From: JAPLDP01 sp964628285
GTDB lineage: Bacteria > Bacteroidota > Bacteroidia > Bacteroidales > JAGONC01
Length of the DNA: 63,175 bases
Reading direction: 5' to 3'
Assembly: GCA_964628285.1 (NCBI GenBank)
Contig: CAZVNP010000014.1
Coordinates: forward strand, 1-63,175
The notes beneath the pieces are model-generated. The model saw only the letters and a list, made by a program, of their open reading frames with translations. It did no database searches and was not told where the DNA came from. A program made the translations under genes and the position numbers. Each line of letters begins with the position of its first letter. Position 1 is the stretch's first letter. Shown piece after piece: positions 49,807-58,065 of this stretch.

Positions 49807-50169
49807 TCAAAATTTTAGGCCGGCTTCCCTGGCCGCCCTGGCCAGAGACTTCACCCTGCCATGATACAAATAGCCATTACGGTCAAAAACAACATTGCCG
49901 ATACCGGCTTCCAGCGCTTTCGCAGCGATCGCCTTACCTACCAGCCTGGCCTTATCGACTTTGGTCACCTTCTGCTCCTCTATCTCCGGGATCCTCGACG
50001 AAGTCGACAGCAATGTCATCCCCCTGGTATCGTCAATCAACTGAACATAAATCTCACGGTTACTCCTGAACACACACATCCTGGGCCTTTCTCCCGTACC
50101 GCTGACGATCTTACGGATCCTCATTTTAATCCTGTGACGGCGGTAACGTTTTCTATCCTTAACTGACAT
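49807..50169 (-). CDS. rplR: 50S ribosomal protein L18
   Basis: 120 residues from ATG 50169 (MSVKDRKRYRRHRIKMRIRK); the ATG at 50181 adds only a non-conserved MFLI. Core RPRMCVFRSNREIYVQLIDD and FDRNGYLYHGRVKSLARAAREAGL. It binds 5S rRNA. Confidence 0.97.
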   Translation of the reverse strand: MSVKDRKRYRRHRIKMRIRKIVSGTGERPRMCVFRSNREIYVQLIDDTRGMTLLSTSSRIPEIEEQKVTKVDKARLVGKAIAAKALEAGIGNVVFDRNGYLYHGRVKSLARAAREAGLKF

Positions 50170-50196
50170 GATTAAAAACATTAATGTGTTAATAAT

Positions 50197-50751
50197 TTAT
50201 TTCTGTGCAACAGCTTTACCGGCTTTCTTCTTGATTTCCTCATCGATGAATTTGATGCCTTTGCCCTTATACGGTTCCGGTTTCCTGAACGATCGAATTT
50301 TGGCGGCCACCTGCCCCAGCAATTGCTTGTCGATGCAACGCAGTGTGATGGTCGGGTTCTTGCCCCTTTCGGCCGTTGTTTCCGCTTTGATCTCCGGTGG
50401 CAGCGCCAGCACGATGCTGTGGGAATACCCTATGGTCAACTCCAGCAGCTGGCCGTTGACGTTGGCTTTATACCCCACTCCCACCAGTTCCTGTGTCACT
50501 GAGAAACCTTCTTTCACGCCTTTTACCATGTTGGCCAGCAAAGCCCTGTAAAGACCGTGCAGGGAACGGTCCTGCTTTTCATCCGATTGCCTTTGCACGA
50601 GCAGCTGTGCTCCGTCGACCTTGATCTTTATCCGGGAATCCACGGCCTGTTTCAGTTCACCCAGAGGGCCCTTGACAGTAACCATGTTATTTGATATGGA
50701 CACCTGAACCCCTGGTGGCAACGGTACCGGTAATTTACCTATCCTTGACAT
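50197..50751 (-). CDS. rplF: 50S ribosomal protein L6
   Basis: 184 residues from ATG 50751 (MSRIGKLPVPLPPGV), the conserved start; longer frames extend into the gap after rpsH. Two L6 domains; the C-terminal signature KIRSFRKPEPYKGKGI is present. Confidence 0.97.
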   Translation of the reverse strand: MSRIGKLPVPLPPGVQVSISNNMVTVKGPLGELKQAVDSRIKIKVDGAQLLVQRQSDEKQDRSLHGLYRALLANMVKGVKEGFSVTQELVGVGYKANVNGQLLELTIGYSHSIVLALPPEIKAETTAERGKNPTITLRCIDKQLLGQVAAKIRSFRKPEPYKGKGIKFIDEEIKKKAGKAVAQK

Positions 50752-50771
50752 GTTTAAGACCTCCTCTATTA

Positions 50772-51170
50772 TTAACTGACATAACAAATGACCTCACCGC
50801 CGATCTTCAGGCTTCTGGCTTCTTTATCGGTCATGATACCCTGAGATGTCGACATGATGGCCACGCCCAGGCCGTTCAGGACACGCGGAAGCTCATCCAC
50901 ACCGACATATTTTCTCAGGCCGGGCCGGCTGGCACGCACCAGCTTGGTGATGGCCGGAATCTTGGTGACCGGATGGTACTTTAATGCTATTTTTATCTTT
51001 CCCTGCTTATCATCCTCTTCAAATTTATAATTCAGGATATATCCCTTCTCCAAGAGTATACGGGTGATCTCCCTTTTAATGGATGAAGCGGGTATTTCGA
51101 CGACCCTGTGATTGGCATTCACGGCATTACGGATCATCGTCAAATAATCGGCTATCGGGTCAGTTATCAT
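50772..51170 (-). CDS. rpsH: 30S ribosomal protein S8
   Basis: 132 residues: MITDPIADYLTMIRNAVNANH, RITRILLEKGYI and GVAIMSTSQGIMTDKEAR. S8 binds 16S helix 21 and in enterobacteria represses the spc operon. Confidence 0.97.
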   Translation of the reverse strand: MITDPIADYLTMIRNAVNANHRVVEIPASSIKREITRILLEKGYILNYKFEEDDKQGKIKIALKYHPVTKIPAITKLVRASRPGLRKYVGVDELPRVLNGLGVAIMSTSQGIMTDKEARSLKIGGEVICYVS

Positions 51171-51202
51171 AGTCTGATGTTTATTCTTATGGTTGTGTGT
51201 TT

Positions 51203-51472
51203 TTACCAGCTTGCTTTCTTAATGCCCGGGATGAGACCCTGCAGGGCCATCTCGCGGAAATTGATGCGCGAGAGGCCGAACTGACGCATATATCCGCGGG
51301 GCCTGCCGGTCAATTTACAGCGGTTGTGCAACCGCACCGGCGAGGCATTCCGTGGTAACTTCTGCAGCCCTGCATAATCACCTGCAGCTTTCAACGCCGC
51401 CCGTCGTTCAGCATACCTGCTCACCATGGTCATGCGTTTGATCTCCCTTGCCTTTATTGATTCTTTTGCCAT
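51203..51472 (-). CDS. rpsN: 30S ribosomal protein S14 (zinc-free form)
   Basis: 89 residues: LPRNASPVRLHNRCKLTGRPRGYMRQFGLSRINFRE. The CxxC pairs of the 61-residue zinc form are absent and the length is that of the long form. Confidence 0.97.
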   Translation of the reverse strand: MAKESIKAREIKRMTMVSRYAERRAALKAAGDYAGLQKLPRNASPVRLHNRCKLTGRPRGYMRQFGLSRINFREMALQGLIPGIKKASW

Positions 51473-51480
51473 AGTTTTAT

Positions 51481-52038
51481 TTATTGATTCATATTTTTAA
51501 ACGGTAAACCAAATTCCTTCAGCAATGCCATGGCTTCCCTGTCGTTTTTGGCTGTTGTGACAAATGTGACATCCATGCCGTTGATTTTGCTGATCTTGTC
51601 GATATCAATCTCGGGGAAGATAATCTGCTCAGACACGCCAAAAGTATAATTCCCCCTGCCATCGAATCCTTTATCACTGATGCCCCTGAAATCCCTGATG
51701 CGTGGTATGGCCACGGCCACCAGCCTGTCTAGGAACTCATACATCTTGTCACCTCTGAGGGTGACTCTCACGGCGATAGGCATGCCGCGGCGCAGCTTGA
51801 AGTTGGAGATATCACTCTTCGACCGGGTAGCCACGGCGCGTTGTCCGGTGATCATCGTCATCTCGCTGATGCCCGTCTCGATCAGCTTCTTGTCCGTAAT
51901 GGCTGAACCCACGCCCTGATTGAGACATATCTTGTTTAACCGCGGCACCTGCATGATGCTTTTATAGGCAAACTGCTGCATCAGCGCAGGAACGATCTCT
52001 TCCCTGTATTTTTTCTTTAATCTCGGTATGTATTCCAT
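51481..52038 (-). CDS. rplE: 50S ribosomal protein L5
   Basis: 185 residues: QVPRLNKICLNQGVG, TGQRAVATRSKSDISNFKLRRGMPIAVRVTLRG and FPEIDIDKI. Its ATG overlaps the rplX stop by one base (TAATG), so translation is coupled. Binds 5S rRNA. Confidence 0.97.
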   Translation of the reverse strand: MEYIPRLKKKYREEIVPALMQQFAYKSIMQVPRLNKICLNQGVGSAITDKKLIETGISEMTMITGQRAVATRSKSDISNFKLRRGMPIAVRVTLRGDKMYEFLDRLVAVAIPRIRDFRGISDKGFDGRGNYTFGVSEQIIFPEIDIDKISKINGMDVTFVTTAKNDREAMALLKEFGLPFKNMNQ

Positions 52039-52361
52039 TACTTGATGACCTCCCCTGATTTTTTAGAATAACGGACCAGTTTTTTGCTTTTTGGGTCTAT
52101 GCGACGGCCTGTGCGTGCCGGATTACCCGAACCATCGATCACCTTCAGGTTTGAGATGTGTATGGGCGACTCCTTATGCATGATGCCACCTTTGGGATTC
52201 TGTGTGCTGGGTTTGGCATGTTTCGACACCATGTTGATGCCTTCCACGATGGCCGTTTGCTTATCCTTGTTGATGATCAGGATCCGGCCCTGCTGGCCCT
52301 TGGAATCCCCCGCGATGACCATGACCGTATCGCCTTTCCTGACATGCAGTTTCTTGTTCAT
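52038..52361 (-). CDS. rplX: 50S ribosomal protein L24
   Basis: 107 residues: KLHVRKGDTVMVIAGDSKGQQGRI (KOW motif), GINMVSKHAKPS and KKLVRYSKKSGEVI. It initiates 50S assembly. One-base overlap with rplE. Confidence 0.97.
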   Translation of the reverse strand: MNKKLHVRKGDTVMVIAGDSKGQQGRILIINKDKQTAIVEGINMVSKHAKPSTQNPKGGIMHKESPIHISNLKVIDGSGNPARTGRRIDPKSKKLVRYSKKSGEVIK

Positions 52362-52380
52362 AACAGATGATCTTAAAACG

Positions 52381-52749
52381 TTACAGCACCTCCGGTGCCA
52401 GTGAAACTATCTTCATATACCGTTTATCCCTCAGCTCTCTGGCGATGGGACCGAATATTCGCGTGCCCACCATCTCGCCCGCACTGTTCAACAGAACAAC
52501 GGCATTATCATCAAAACGAATGTAGGAGCCATCATTTCTCCTGATCTCCTTGGTCGTTCTTACCACGACAGCTTTCGACACGGTGCCTTTTTTGATGTTG
52601 CCTGAGGGCAAGGCATCTTTCACCGTAACAATGATCTGGTCGCCCACACTGGCATACCTTCTTTTGGTACCACCCAGAACCCTGATACAGAGCACCTCTT
52701 TGGCACCGCTGTTATCGGCTACAACTAATCTTGATTCCTGCTGTATCAT
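52381..52749 (-). CDS. rplN: 50S ribosomal protein L14
   Basis: 122 residues: MIQQESRLVVADNSGAKEVLCIRVLGG and GTRIFGPIARELRDKRYMKIVSLAPEVL, full length and highly conserved. Confidence 0.98.
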   Translation of the reverse strand: MIQQESRLVVADNSGAKEVLCIRVLGGTKRRYASVGDQIIVTVKDALPSGNIKKGTVSKAVVVRTTKEIRRNDGSYIRFDDNAVVLLNSAGEMVGTRIFGPIARELRDKRYMKIVSLAPEVL

Positions 52750-52751
52750 AA

Positions 52752-53006
52752 TTATTTGGCTCTTTCAATAATTTCCACTAATCTCCAGCATTTGTTTTTG
52801 CTCAACGGTCTCGTCTCGGCAATGCGCACCACATCACCCTCACGGCATTCATTCTTCTCGTCGTGAGCGGCAAAGGTGCTTGATTTTTTGACGAATTTGC
52901 CATAAATAGGGTGTTTCACCTTCCGCGCCACCTGAATGACGATGGTTTTATTCATCTTGTTGCTGATGACGACACCCACCTTTTCTTTTCTTAGCTTACG
53001 TTCCAT
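52752..53006 (-). CDS. rpsQ: 30S ribosomal protein S17
   Basis: 84 residues from ATG 53006 (MERKLRKEKVGVVISNKMNKT), the normal start; a longer frame begins inside rpmC. OB-fold core VKHPIYGKFVKKSSTFAAHDE and GDVVRIAETRPLSKNKCWRLVEI. Confidence 0.96.
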   Translation of the reverse strand: MERKLRKEKVGVVISNKMNKTIVIQVARKVKHPIYGKFVKKSSTFAAHDEKNECREGDVVRIAETRPLSKNKCWRLVEIIERAK

Positions 53007-53025
53007 GTTAAAATGGTTTTTTCTT

Positions 53026-53241
53026 TTACTTGTTCTGTGCACTCTTTATCTGTCCCAGGTAACGTTTCCGTAATTCCGTTTCGAGCCGTGCGACGGTTCT
53101 CCTGTAAACTTTTATTTTATTGGGATTCTCGAGTGGCGAAACGGCATGGTTCAGCTTCAGCTTGATGAGCTGTTTTCTTTCTTCTTCGAGCCTTTCAATC
53201 AATTCAGGTGTTGAAAGTTCTTTTACAACCGATTGTTCCAT
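53026..53241 (-). CDS. rpmC: 50S ribosomal protein L29
   Basis: 71 residues: two antiparallel helices (LSTPELIERLEEERKQLIKLKLNHAV and IKVYRRTVARLETELRKR). It sits at the peptide exit tunnel near L23. Five bp after rplP. Confidence 0.96.
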   Translation of the reverse strand: MEQSVVKELSTPELIERLEEERKQLIKLKLNHAVSPLENPNKIKVYRRTVARLETELRKRYLGQIKSAQNK

Positions 53242-53246
53242 GGTTA

Positions 53247-53675
53247 TCAGGCTTTTTCTTCAATATAATCTCTTCTGACGACAAATTTCGTAATGACGGG
53301 CAGTTTCTGTGCTGCCAGGCGGAGGGCCTCCTTGGCCACCGGCAGGGAGACACCGTCGATCTCGAACAGTATTCTGCCGGGGGTGACACAGGCCACGAAC
53401 ATCTCGGGAGCTCCTTTTCCCTTACCCATACGCACCTCGGCGGGTTTCTTAGTGATGGGCTTATCGGGGAAAATCCTGATCCATATCTGACCTTCACGTT
53501 TCATGTGACGTGTCAGCGCCTGACGGGCGGCTTCTATCTGGCGGCCCGTAATCCACTCCATCTCCAGGGTCTTGATGCCGAACGATCCAAAAGCCAGCTG
53601 GTTGCCTCTCATGGCGTTGCCCTTCATCCGTCCCTTTTGTTGTTTTCTGTACTTTGTTTTTTTTGGCTGTAACAT
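53247..53675 (-). CDS. rplP: 50S ribosomal protein L16
   Basis: 142 residues: MLQPKKTKYRKQQKGRMKG, EWITGRQIEAARQALTRHMKREGQIWIRIFPDKPITKKPAEVRMGKGKG. The Arg (after GMG in E. coli) region is conserved. It helps shape the A site. Confidence 0.97.
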   Translation of the reverse strand: MLQPKKTKYRKQQKGRMKGNAMRGNQLAFGSFGIKTLEMEWITGRQIEAARQALTRHMKREGQIWIRIFPDKPITKKPAEVRMGKGKGAPEMFVACVTPGRILFEIDGVSLPVAKEALRLAAQKLPVITKFVVRRDYIEEKA

Positions 53676-53710
53676 CGTTACTATCTGTTAAGTTGTCATG
53701 CAATGAGTCA

Positions 53711-54430
53711 TTATCTTGGTCCGTGGCCTTTTGACCGGCCTTTGGAGCGCACCGGTGCGGCCGCTTTGGTCTTGACGGCGGTGCCTGCCGGTGACAGATC
53801 GCGTTTTTCATACACCTCACCTTTGCATATCCACACCTTAATACCTATTCTCCCATAAGTGGTATGGGCTTCAGCGACGGCATAGTCGATGTCGGCCCTG
53901 AGGGTATGAAGGGGTATCCGTCCTTCCTTGTACTGCTCGCTGCGTGCCATTTCAGCCCCTCCCAGACGTCCCGAGATCATGATCTTGATGCCTTCGGCTC
54001 CGATACGCATCGACGATGCGATGGCCGTTTTTATGGCCCGGCGGTACGATATCCTCCCTTCGATCTGACGCGCCACCGTATTGGCTACGATGAGGCCATC
54101 CAGCTCAGGACGCTTGATCTCGGAAATATTGATCTGTATCTCCTTATTGGTGAGCTTCTTAAGCTCCTCCTTCAGCTTGTCCACCTCCTGCCCTGCCTTG
54201 CCGATGATGATCCCCGGTCTCGCAGTGTTGATGGTCACTGTCACCAGCTTGAGCGTGCGCTCAATGACGATCCTGGAGATGCCCGCTTTGGAAAGACGGG
54301 CATTCAGATACCTTCTGATCTTTTCATCCTCAACCAGCTTACTCTCAAAGCTCCTGCCGCCATACCAGTTGGAATCCCATCCCCGGATGATCCCGAGCCT
54401 GTTGCCTATCGGATTTGTCTTCTGTCCCAT
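53711..54430 (-). CDS. rpsC: 30S ribosomal protein S3
   Basis: 239 residues: MGQKTNPIGNRLGIIRGWDSNWYGG, KH domain GIIIGKAGQEVDKLKEELKK, and GRLGGAEMARSEQYKEGRIPLHTLRADIDYA. The C-terminal tail is Lys/Arg-rich. It forms part of the mRNA entry channel. Confidence 0.97.
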   Translation of the reverse strand: MGQKTNPIGNRLGIIRGWDSNWYGGRSFESKLVEDEKIRRYLNARLSKAGISRIVIERTLKLVTVTINTARPGIIIGKAGQEVDKLKEELKKLTNKEIQINISEIKRPELDGLIVANTVARQIEGRISYRRAIKTAIASSMRIGAEGIKIMISGRLGGAEMARSEQYKEGRIPLHTLRADIDYAVAEAHTTYGRIGIKVWICKGEVYEKRDLSPAGTAVKTKAAAPVRSKGRSKGHGPR

Positions 54431-54468
54431 TAAATATCTTTTTAGTTTATTATACGATCATTCCTCGT

Positions 54469-54924
54469 TTATGCTTTGGCCGTTTCTTTAACCTTCTTTG
54501 TCTGCGGTTTCTCCTCCGGCACCTCCTGTTCCTTCTTGCTGCCGAGTATCAGGACGACATGGTTGGAACGTTTTCTGATACGGTTGGCGCGGCCCTGGGG
54601 TGCAGGACGGACACGTTTGAGCTGCCTGGCACTGTCGACTATGATCTCCTTCACATAGAGATGGCTTTCTTCAATGCGGACAGCCTCATTTTTACTCTGC
54701 CAGTTGGCGATAGCCGAAAGTAAAAGCTTGTGAAGTTTCTTCGACGGTTCTTTATGAGTGTTCTTCAAGATATTGAGTGCCGTTTCCACATTGGTGCCGC
54801 GGATAAGATCGGCGACCAGCCTCATCTTACGTGGCGAGGTAGGGCACTTACCCAGTCTGGCACTGTAAGATGTCTTGCGCATGTCCTTACGTTGCTCTGC
54901 TGTCATTCGTTTTCTGGCTCCCAT
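54469..54924 (-). CDS. rplV: 50S ribosomal protein L22
   Basis: 151 residues: TSPRKMRLVADLIRGTNVETALNILKNTHK, LYVKEIIVDSARQLKRVRPAPQGRANRIRKRSNHVVLIL. A short N-terminal extension and a charged C-terminal tail. The beta hairpin lines the exit tunnel. Confidence 0.96.
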   Translation of the reverse strand: MGARKRMTAEQRKDMRKTSYSARLGKCPTSPRKMRLVADLIRGTNVETALNILKNTHKEPSKKLHKLLLSAIANWQSKNEAVRIEESHLYVKEIIVDSARQLKRVRPAPQGRANRIRKRSNHVVLILGSKKEQEVPEEKPQTKKVKETAKA

Positions 54925-54945
54925 GGCTGTGAGATTTCATTATGT

Positions 54946-55218
54946 TTATTTCTTTCCTTTGCTTCCGGCATGGCCCCTGAAGATACGTGTCGGTGCAAAC
55001 TCACCCAAACGGTGTCCGACCATATTCTCAGTGATGTATACCGGGATAAATTTATTGCCGTTATGCACGGCGATGGTAAGGCCCACAAAATCAGGAGAGA
55101 TGATCGAATTTCTCGACCATGTCTTTATGACGCTTTTCTTCCGGGACTGAACGGCTTCCATCACCCTTTTTTCAAGCTTATGGTGTATAAAAGGTCCTTT
55201 TTTCAGGGAACGGCTCAT
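54946..55218 (-). CDS. rpsS: 30S ribosomal protein S19
   Basis: 90 residues: MSRSLKKGPFIHHKLEKRV, TWSRNSIISPDFVGLTIAVHNGNKFIPVYITENMVGHRLGEFAPTR. Full length; contacts tRNA and S13 in the 30S head. Confidence 0.97.
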   Translation of the reverse strand: MSRSLKKGPFIHHKLEKRVMEAVQSRKKSVIKTWSRNSIISPDFVGLTIAVHNGNKFIPVYITENMVGHRLGEFAPTRIFRGHAGSKGKK

Positions 55219-55245
55219 AGCAAACGTGTTTATTCAGTTAATGAT

Positions 55246-56070
55246 TTATTTTTTTCTTCTCTCTATGATGTATCTATTTGAATCCTTCTTTCTGGTGCGT
55301 GTGCGGTATCCTTTTGCCGGCAATCCTTTTCGTGAGCGGGGGTGTCCGCCGGAGGCGCGTCCTTCGCCGCCGCCCATGGGATGATCCACGGGGTTCATGG
55401 CCACGCCGCGTGTCCGCGGTCTGCGTCCCAGCCACCGGCTGCGACCGGCTTTGCCCGACATTTCAAGGTTGTGATCCGGGTTGGAGACCATGCCGATGGT
55501 GGCTTTACATGTCTGCAGGATCATGCGTGTCTCTCCCGAGGGCATCTTCAGGATGGCGTACTTATCATCACGCGACATGAGCTGGGCATACGACCCGGCG
55601 CTGCGCGCAATGCGTGCCCCCTGTCCCGGCCTCAACTCCACATTGTGGATGATGGTGCCGAAAGGTATCTCGCTAAGATACATGGTGTTGCCTATCTCCG
55701 GCGTGATGCCTCTGCCCGAGCTGATCGTTTGCCCTACCTTGATGCCATAAGGCGCAATGATGTATCTCTTCTCTCCGTCGGCATAATGAAGCAGGGCTAT
55801 ACGCGCCGAACGGTTCGGATCATACTCGATCGATTTGACGGTCGCCGGAATGCCTTCCTTCTCACGCTTGAAATCAATCAGCCGGTATTGCCGTTTATGA
55901 CCACCGCCATGATAACGTATCGTCATTTTACCTTCATTGTTCCTGCCTCCTGATTTCGTTATAGGTACCAGCAAACTCTTCTCCGGTCTGGTGGAAGTGA
56001 GATCGTCAAAAGCACTGATGAGCTTGAAACGCTGACCGGAGGTCGTCGGTTTGAATTTTTTTAAAGCCAT
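55246..56070 (-). CDS. rplB: 50S ribosomal protein L2
   Basis: 274 residues: RYHGGGHKRQYRLIDFKR, RSAGSYAQLMSRDDKYAILKMPSGE and RTRGVAMNPVDHPMGGGEGRASGGHPRS with the conserved His near the peptidyl transferase centre. Confidence 0.98.
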   Translation of the reverse strand: MALKKFKPTTSGQRFKLISAFDDLTSTRPEKSLLVPITKSGGRNNEGKMTIRYHGGGHKRQYRLIDFKREKEGIPATVKSIEYDPNRSARIALLHYADGEKRYIIAPYGIKVGQTISSGRGITPEIGNTMYLSEIPFGTIIHNVELRPGQGARIARSAGSYAQLMSRDDKYAILKMPSGETRMILQTCKATIGMVSNPDHNLEMSGKAGRSRWLGRRPRTRGVAMNPVDHPMGGGEGRASGGHPRSRKGLPAKGYRTRTRKKDSNRYIIERRKK

Positions 56071-56074
56071 TTAT

Positions 56075-56365
56075 TTAAATATTGCTGTAAAAATCAATGG
56101 ATTCACCTTCTGCTAATGTCACGATGGCCTTCTTATACGTGCCCGTCCTGCCCTTGAGAAGGCCTGATTTGGTATAACGGGTTTTGATCTTGCCCGAAAA
56201 GTTCATCGTATTCACCGACAACACCTCCACGCCGTAAACCTCTTTTATCGCTTTCTTTATCTGAAGCTTGTTGGCATGAATGTCGACGAGAAAACCATAC
56301 TGATTCAGTTTCTCACCCTTGTCGGTCATCTTCTCTGTAATGATCGGTTTTTGTATGATAATCAT
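56075..56365 (-). CDS. rplW: 50S ribosomal protein L23
   Basis: 96 residues: IIQKPIITEKMTDKGEKLNQYGFLVDIHANKLQIKKAIKEVYGVEVLSVNTM. It docks SRP and trigger factor at the tunnel exit. Four bp upstream of rplB. Confidence 0.96.
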   Translation of the reverse strand: MIIIQKPIITEKMTDKGEKLNQYGFLVDIHANKLQIKKAIKEVYGVEVLSVNTMNFSGKIKTRYTKSGLLKGRTGTYKKAIVTLAEGESIDFYSNI

Positions 56366-56376
56366 CGCTTCAATTT

Positions 56377-57033
56377 TTAATTGGTCATCGGAGCCTTGCT
56401 TGCTTCGGCATTCAGGATAGTTTCAATCTCCTTGAGCGATCCCTCGGCGAAAAAGATCTTATGGTGATTGAGAATATCATAGGTATTCAGGTCTGTCGCT
56501 CTGGTGATAGTCACATAAGGGAGATTACGTGAAGCCAGGATGATGTTGCGGTCAACCTGCGGCAGAACGAAGAGTGTTTTTTTCTGTCCTGCCTCGAAGT
56601 TGGCCAGTATCTCGAGGAAATTCTTTGTTTTAGGTGTTTCAAAACTGAATTCCTCGATGACGACGATTTCGTTATCTTTAGCCTTATAGCTGAGTGCCGA
56701 CATCCGTGCCAGGTGTTTGACTTTTTTATTCAGTTTGAAGCTGTAATCCCTGGGATGTGGTCCGAAGGTCCTGGCGCCACCTCTGAAGAGAGGTGATTTC
56801 ATGCTGCCTGAACGCGCCGTACCTGTTCCTTTCTGACGTTTTATCTTGCGCGTGCTCCCCGAAACGGTGCTTTTCTCCAGCGTGTCATGGGTGCCCTGGC
56901 GGCGATTGGCCATATGTTGCCTGATGTCTAAGTAAATGGCATGGTCGTTAGGTTCTATGCCAAAGACAGCCTCATCGAGGGTCACCTTCCTGTTGGTGGC
57001 CTTGCCGCTTATCTGATATACTGTTAACTCCAT
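56377..57033 (-). CDS. rplD: 50S ribosomal protein L4
   Basis: 218 residues: GTHDTLEKSTVSGSTRKIKRQKGTGTARSGSMKSPLFRGGARTFGPHPRDYSFKLNKK is the extended loop in the exit tunnel. In E. coli L4 represses the S10 operon through its leader. Overlaps rplC by 10 bp. Confidence 0.97.
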   Translation of the reverse strand: MELTVYQISGKATNRKVTLDEAVFGIEPNDHAIYLDIRQHMANRRQGTHDTLEKSTVSGSTRKIKRQKGTGTARSGSMKSPLFRGGARTFGPHPRDYSFKLNKKVKHLARMSALSYKAKDNEIVVIEEFSFETPKTKNFLEILANFEAGQKKTLFVLPQVDRNIILASRNLPYVTITRATDLNTYDILNHHKIFFAEGSLKEIETILNAEASKAPMTN

Positions 57034-57653
57034 CTTTCCAATATTAAATAGGAGCCGTTAGGCCCGGGTACTGATCCTTTGACTATGACTATATTTTTCT
57101 CCGGTATAAGTTTCATGATCTGCAGGTTGATCATCTTGACCCTGCCGGCGCCGAGGCGTCCGGCCATGCGTGTGCCCTTGAACACCCGTGAAGGATAGGA
57201 CGAGGCGCCCACCGATCCCGGCGCCCGCAGACGGTTATGCTGCCCGTGGGTGGCCTGGTTGACGCCTTTGAAGCCATGACGCCGAACCACGCCCTGGAAG
57301 CCTTTGCCCTTGGTTGTTCCCACAACATCGATGTACTCACCCTCGACAAAAATATCGATGGTCAGTACATCGCCGAATTTCTTCTGGTGGCCGGCCTCGA
57401 AACGGGTGAATTCCCTGACGATTTTCCGGGGAGTGACCTTGGCCTTGTCGAAATGGCCCTTCATAGCCTTTGTGGTCTTGCTTTCTTTCTGCTCATCGAA
57501 GGCCAGTTGGAGGGCCTCATAACCGTCGGTGGTTTTGGTCTTGACCTGGGTGATGACACATGGCCCCGCCTCGATGACCGTGCACGGGATGTTTTTCCCG
57601 CTGGCATCGTAAATGCTCGTCATCCCGATCTTTTTTCCTATTAGTCCTGACAT
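57024..57653 (-). CDS. rplC: 50S ribosomal protein L3
   Basis: 209 residues: MSGLIGKKIGMTSIYDASGKNIPCTVIEAGPC, TKGKGFQGVVRRHGFKG and QATHGQHNRLRAPGSVGASSYPSRVFKGTRMAGRLG. An early 50S assembly protein. Confidence 0.97.
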   Translation of the reverse strand: MSGLIGKKIGMTSIYDASGKNIPCTVIEAGPCVITQVKTKTTDGYEALQLAFDEQKESKTTKAMKGHFDKAKVTPRKIVREFTRFEAGHQKKFGDVLTIDIFVEGEYIDVVGTTKGKGFQGVVRRHGFKGVNQATHGQHNRLRAPGSVGASSYPSRVFKGTRMAGRLGAGRVKMINLQIMKLIPEKNIVIVKGSVPGPNGSYLILERWS

Positions 57654-57690
57654 GTTATTTCATTTTAAGGCTTCTGTAAACCTGCGTTCA

Positions 57691-57996
57691 TTATACCTTG
57701 ATCTCCACCTCCACACCGCTGGGAAGCTCGAGCTTCATTAAGGCATCGATGGTCTTGGAGGTCGTGCTGTAAATATCAAGAAGACGCTTGTAAGAACAGA
57801 GTTGAAATTGCTCCCGTGACTTCTTGTTCACAAATGTCGACCTGTTAACGGTGAAAATCTTCTTATCCGTCGGCAGCGGTATCGGGCCGCTGACGACGGC
57901 GCCTGTCGATTTCACTGTCTTGACGATCTTCTCGGCCGATTTATCGACCAGGTTGTAATCGTACGATTTCAATTTTATCCGGATCCTCTGGCTCAC
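57691..57996 (-). CDS. rpsJ: 30S ribosomal protein S10
   Basis: 101 residues when translated from GTG 57996, giving the usual (M)SQRIRIKLKSYDYNLVDKSAEKIV start. A frame with TTG at 58035 adds 13 non-conserved residues that run through the hairpin at 58024. No ATG is available. S10 binds tRNA and, with NusB, takes part in antitermination. Confidence 0.93.
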   Translation of the reverse strand: MSQRIRIKLKSYDYNLVDKSAEKIVKTVKSTGAVVSGPIPLPTDKKIFTVNRSTFVNKKSREQFQLCSYKRLLDIYSTTSKTIDALMKLELPSGVEVEIKV

Positions 57997-58023
57997 GATC
58001 TTATGGTTTAAGTTCTTTAATTC

Positions 58024-58043
58024 ATCCCCTCGCAAGAGGGGAT
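58024..58043 (-). promoter_or_regulatory. Perfect 8-bp hairpin before rpsJ
   Basis: ATCCCCTC and GAGGGGAT pair perfectly around a 4-nt loop (TTGC on the mRNA strand), between fusA and the rpsJ start 28 nt away. There is no T run, so it is not a terminator. It may be a control or processing site separating the str and S10 parts, for example a ribosomal protein binding site. Confidence 0.55.
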
Positions 58044-58065
58044 CTGTAAGTTACTCCAATTATTG

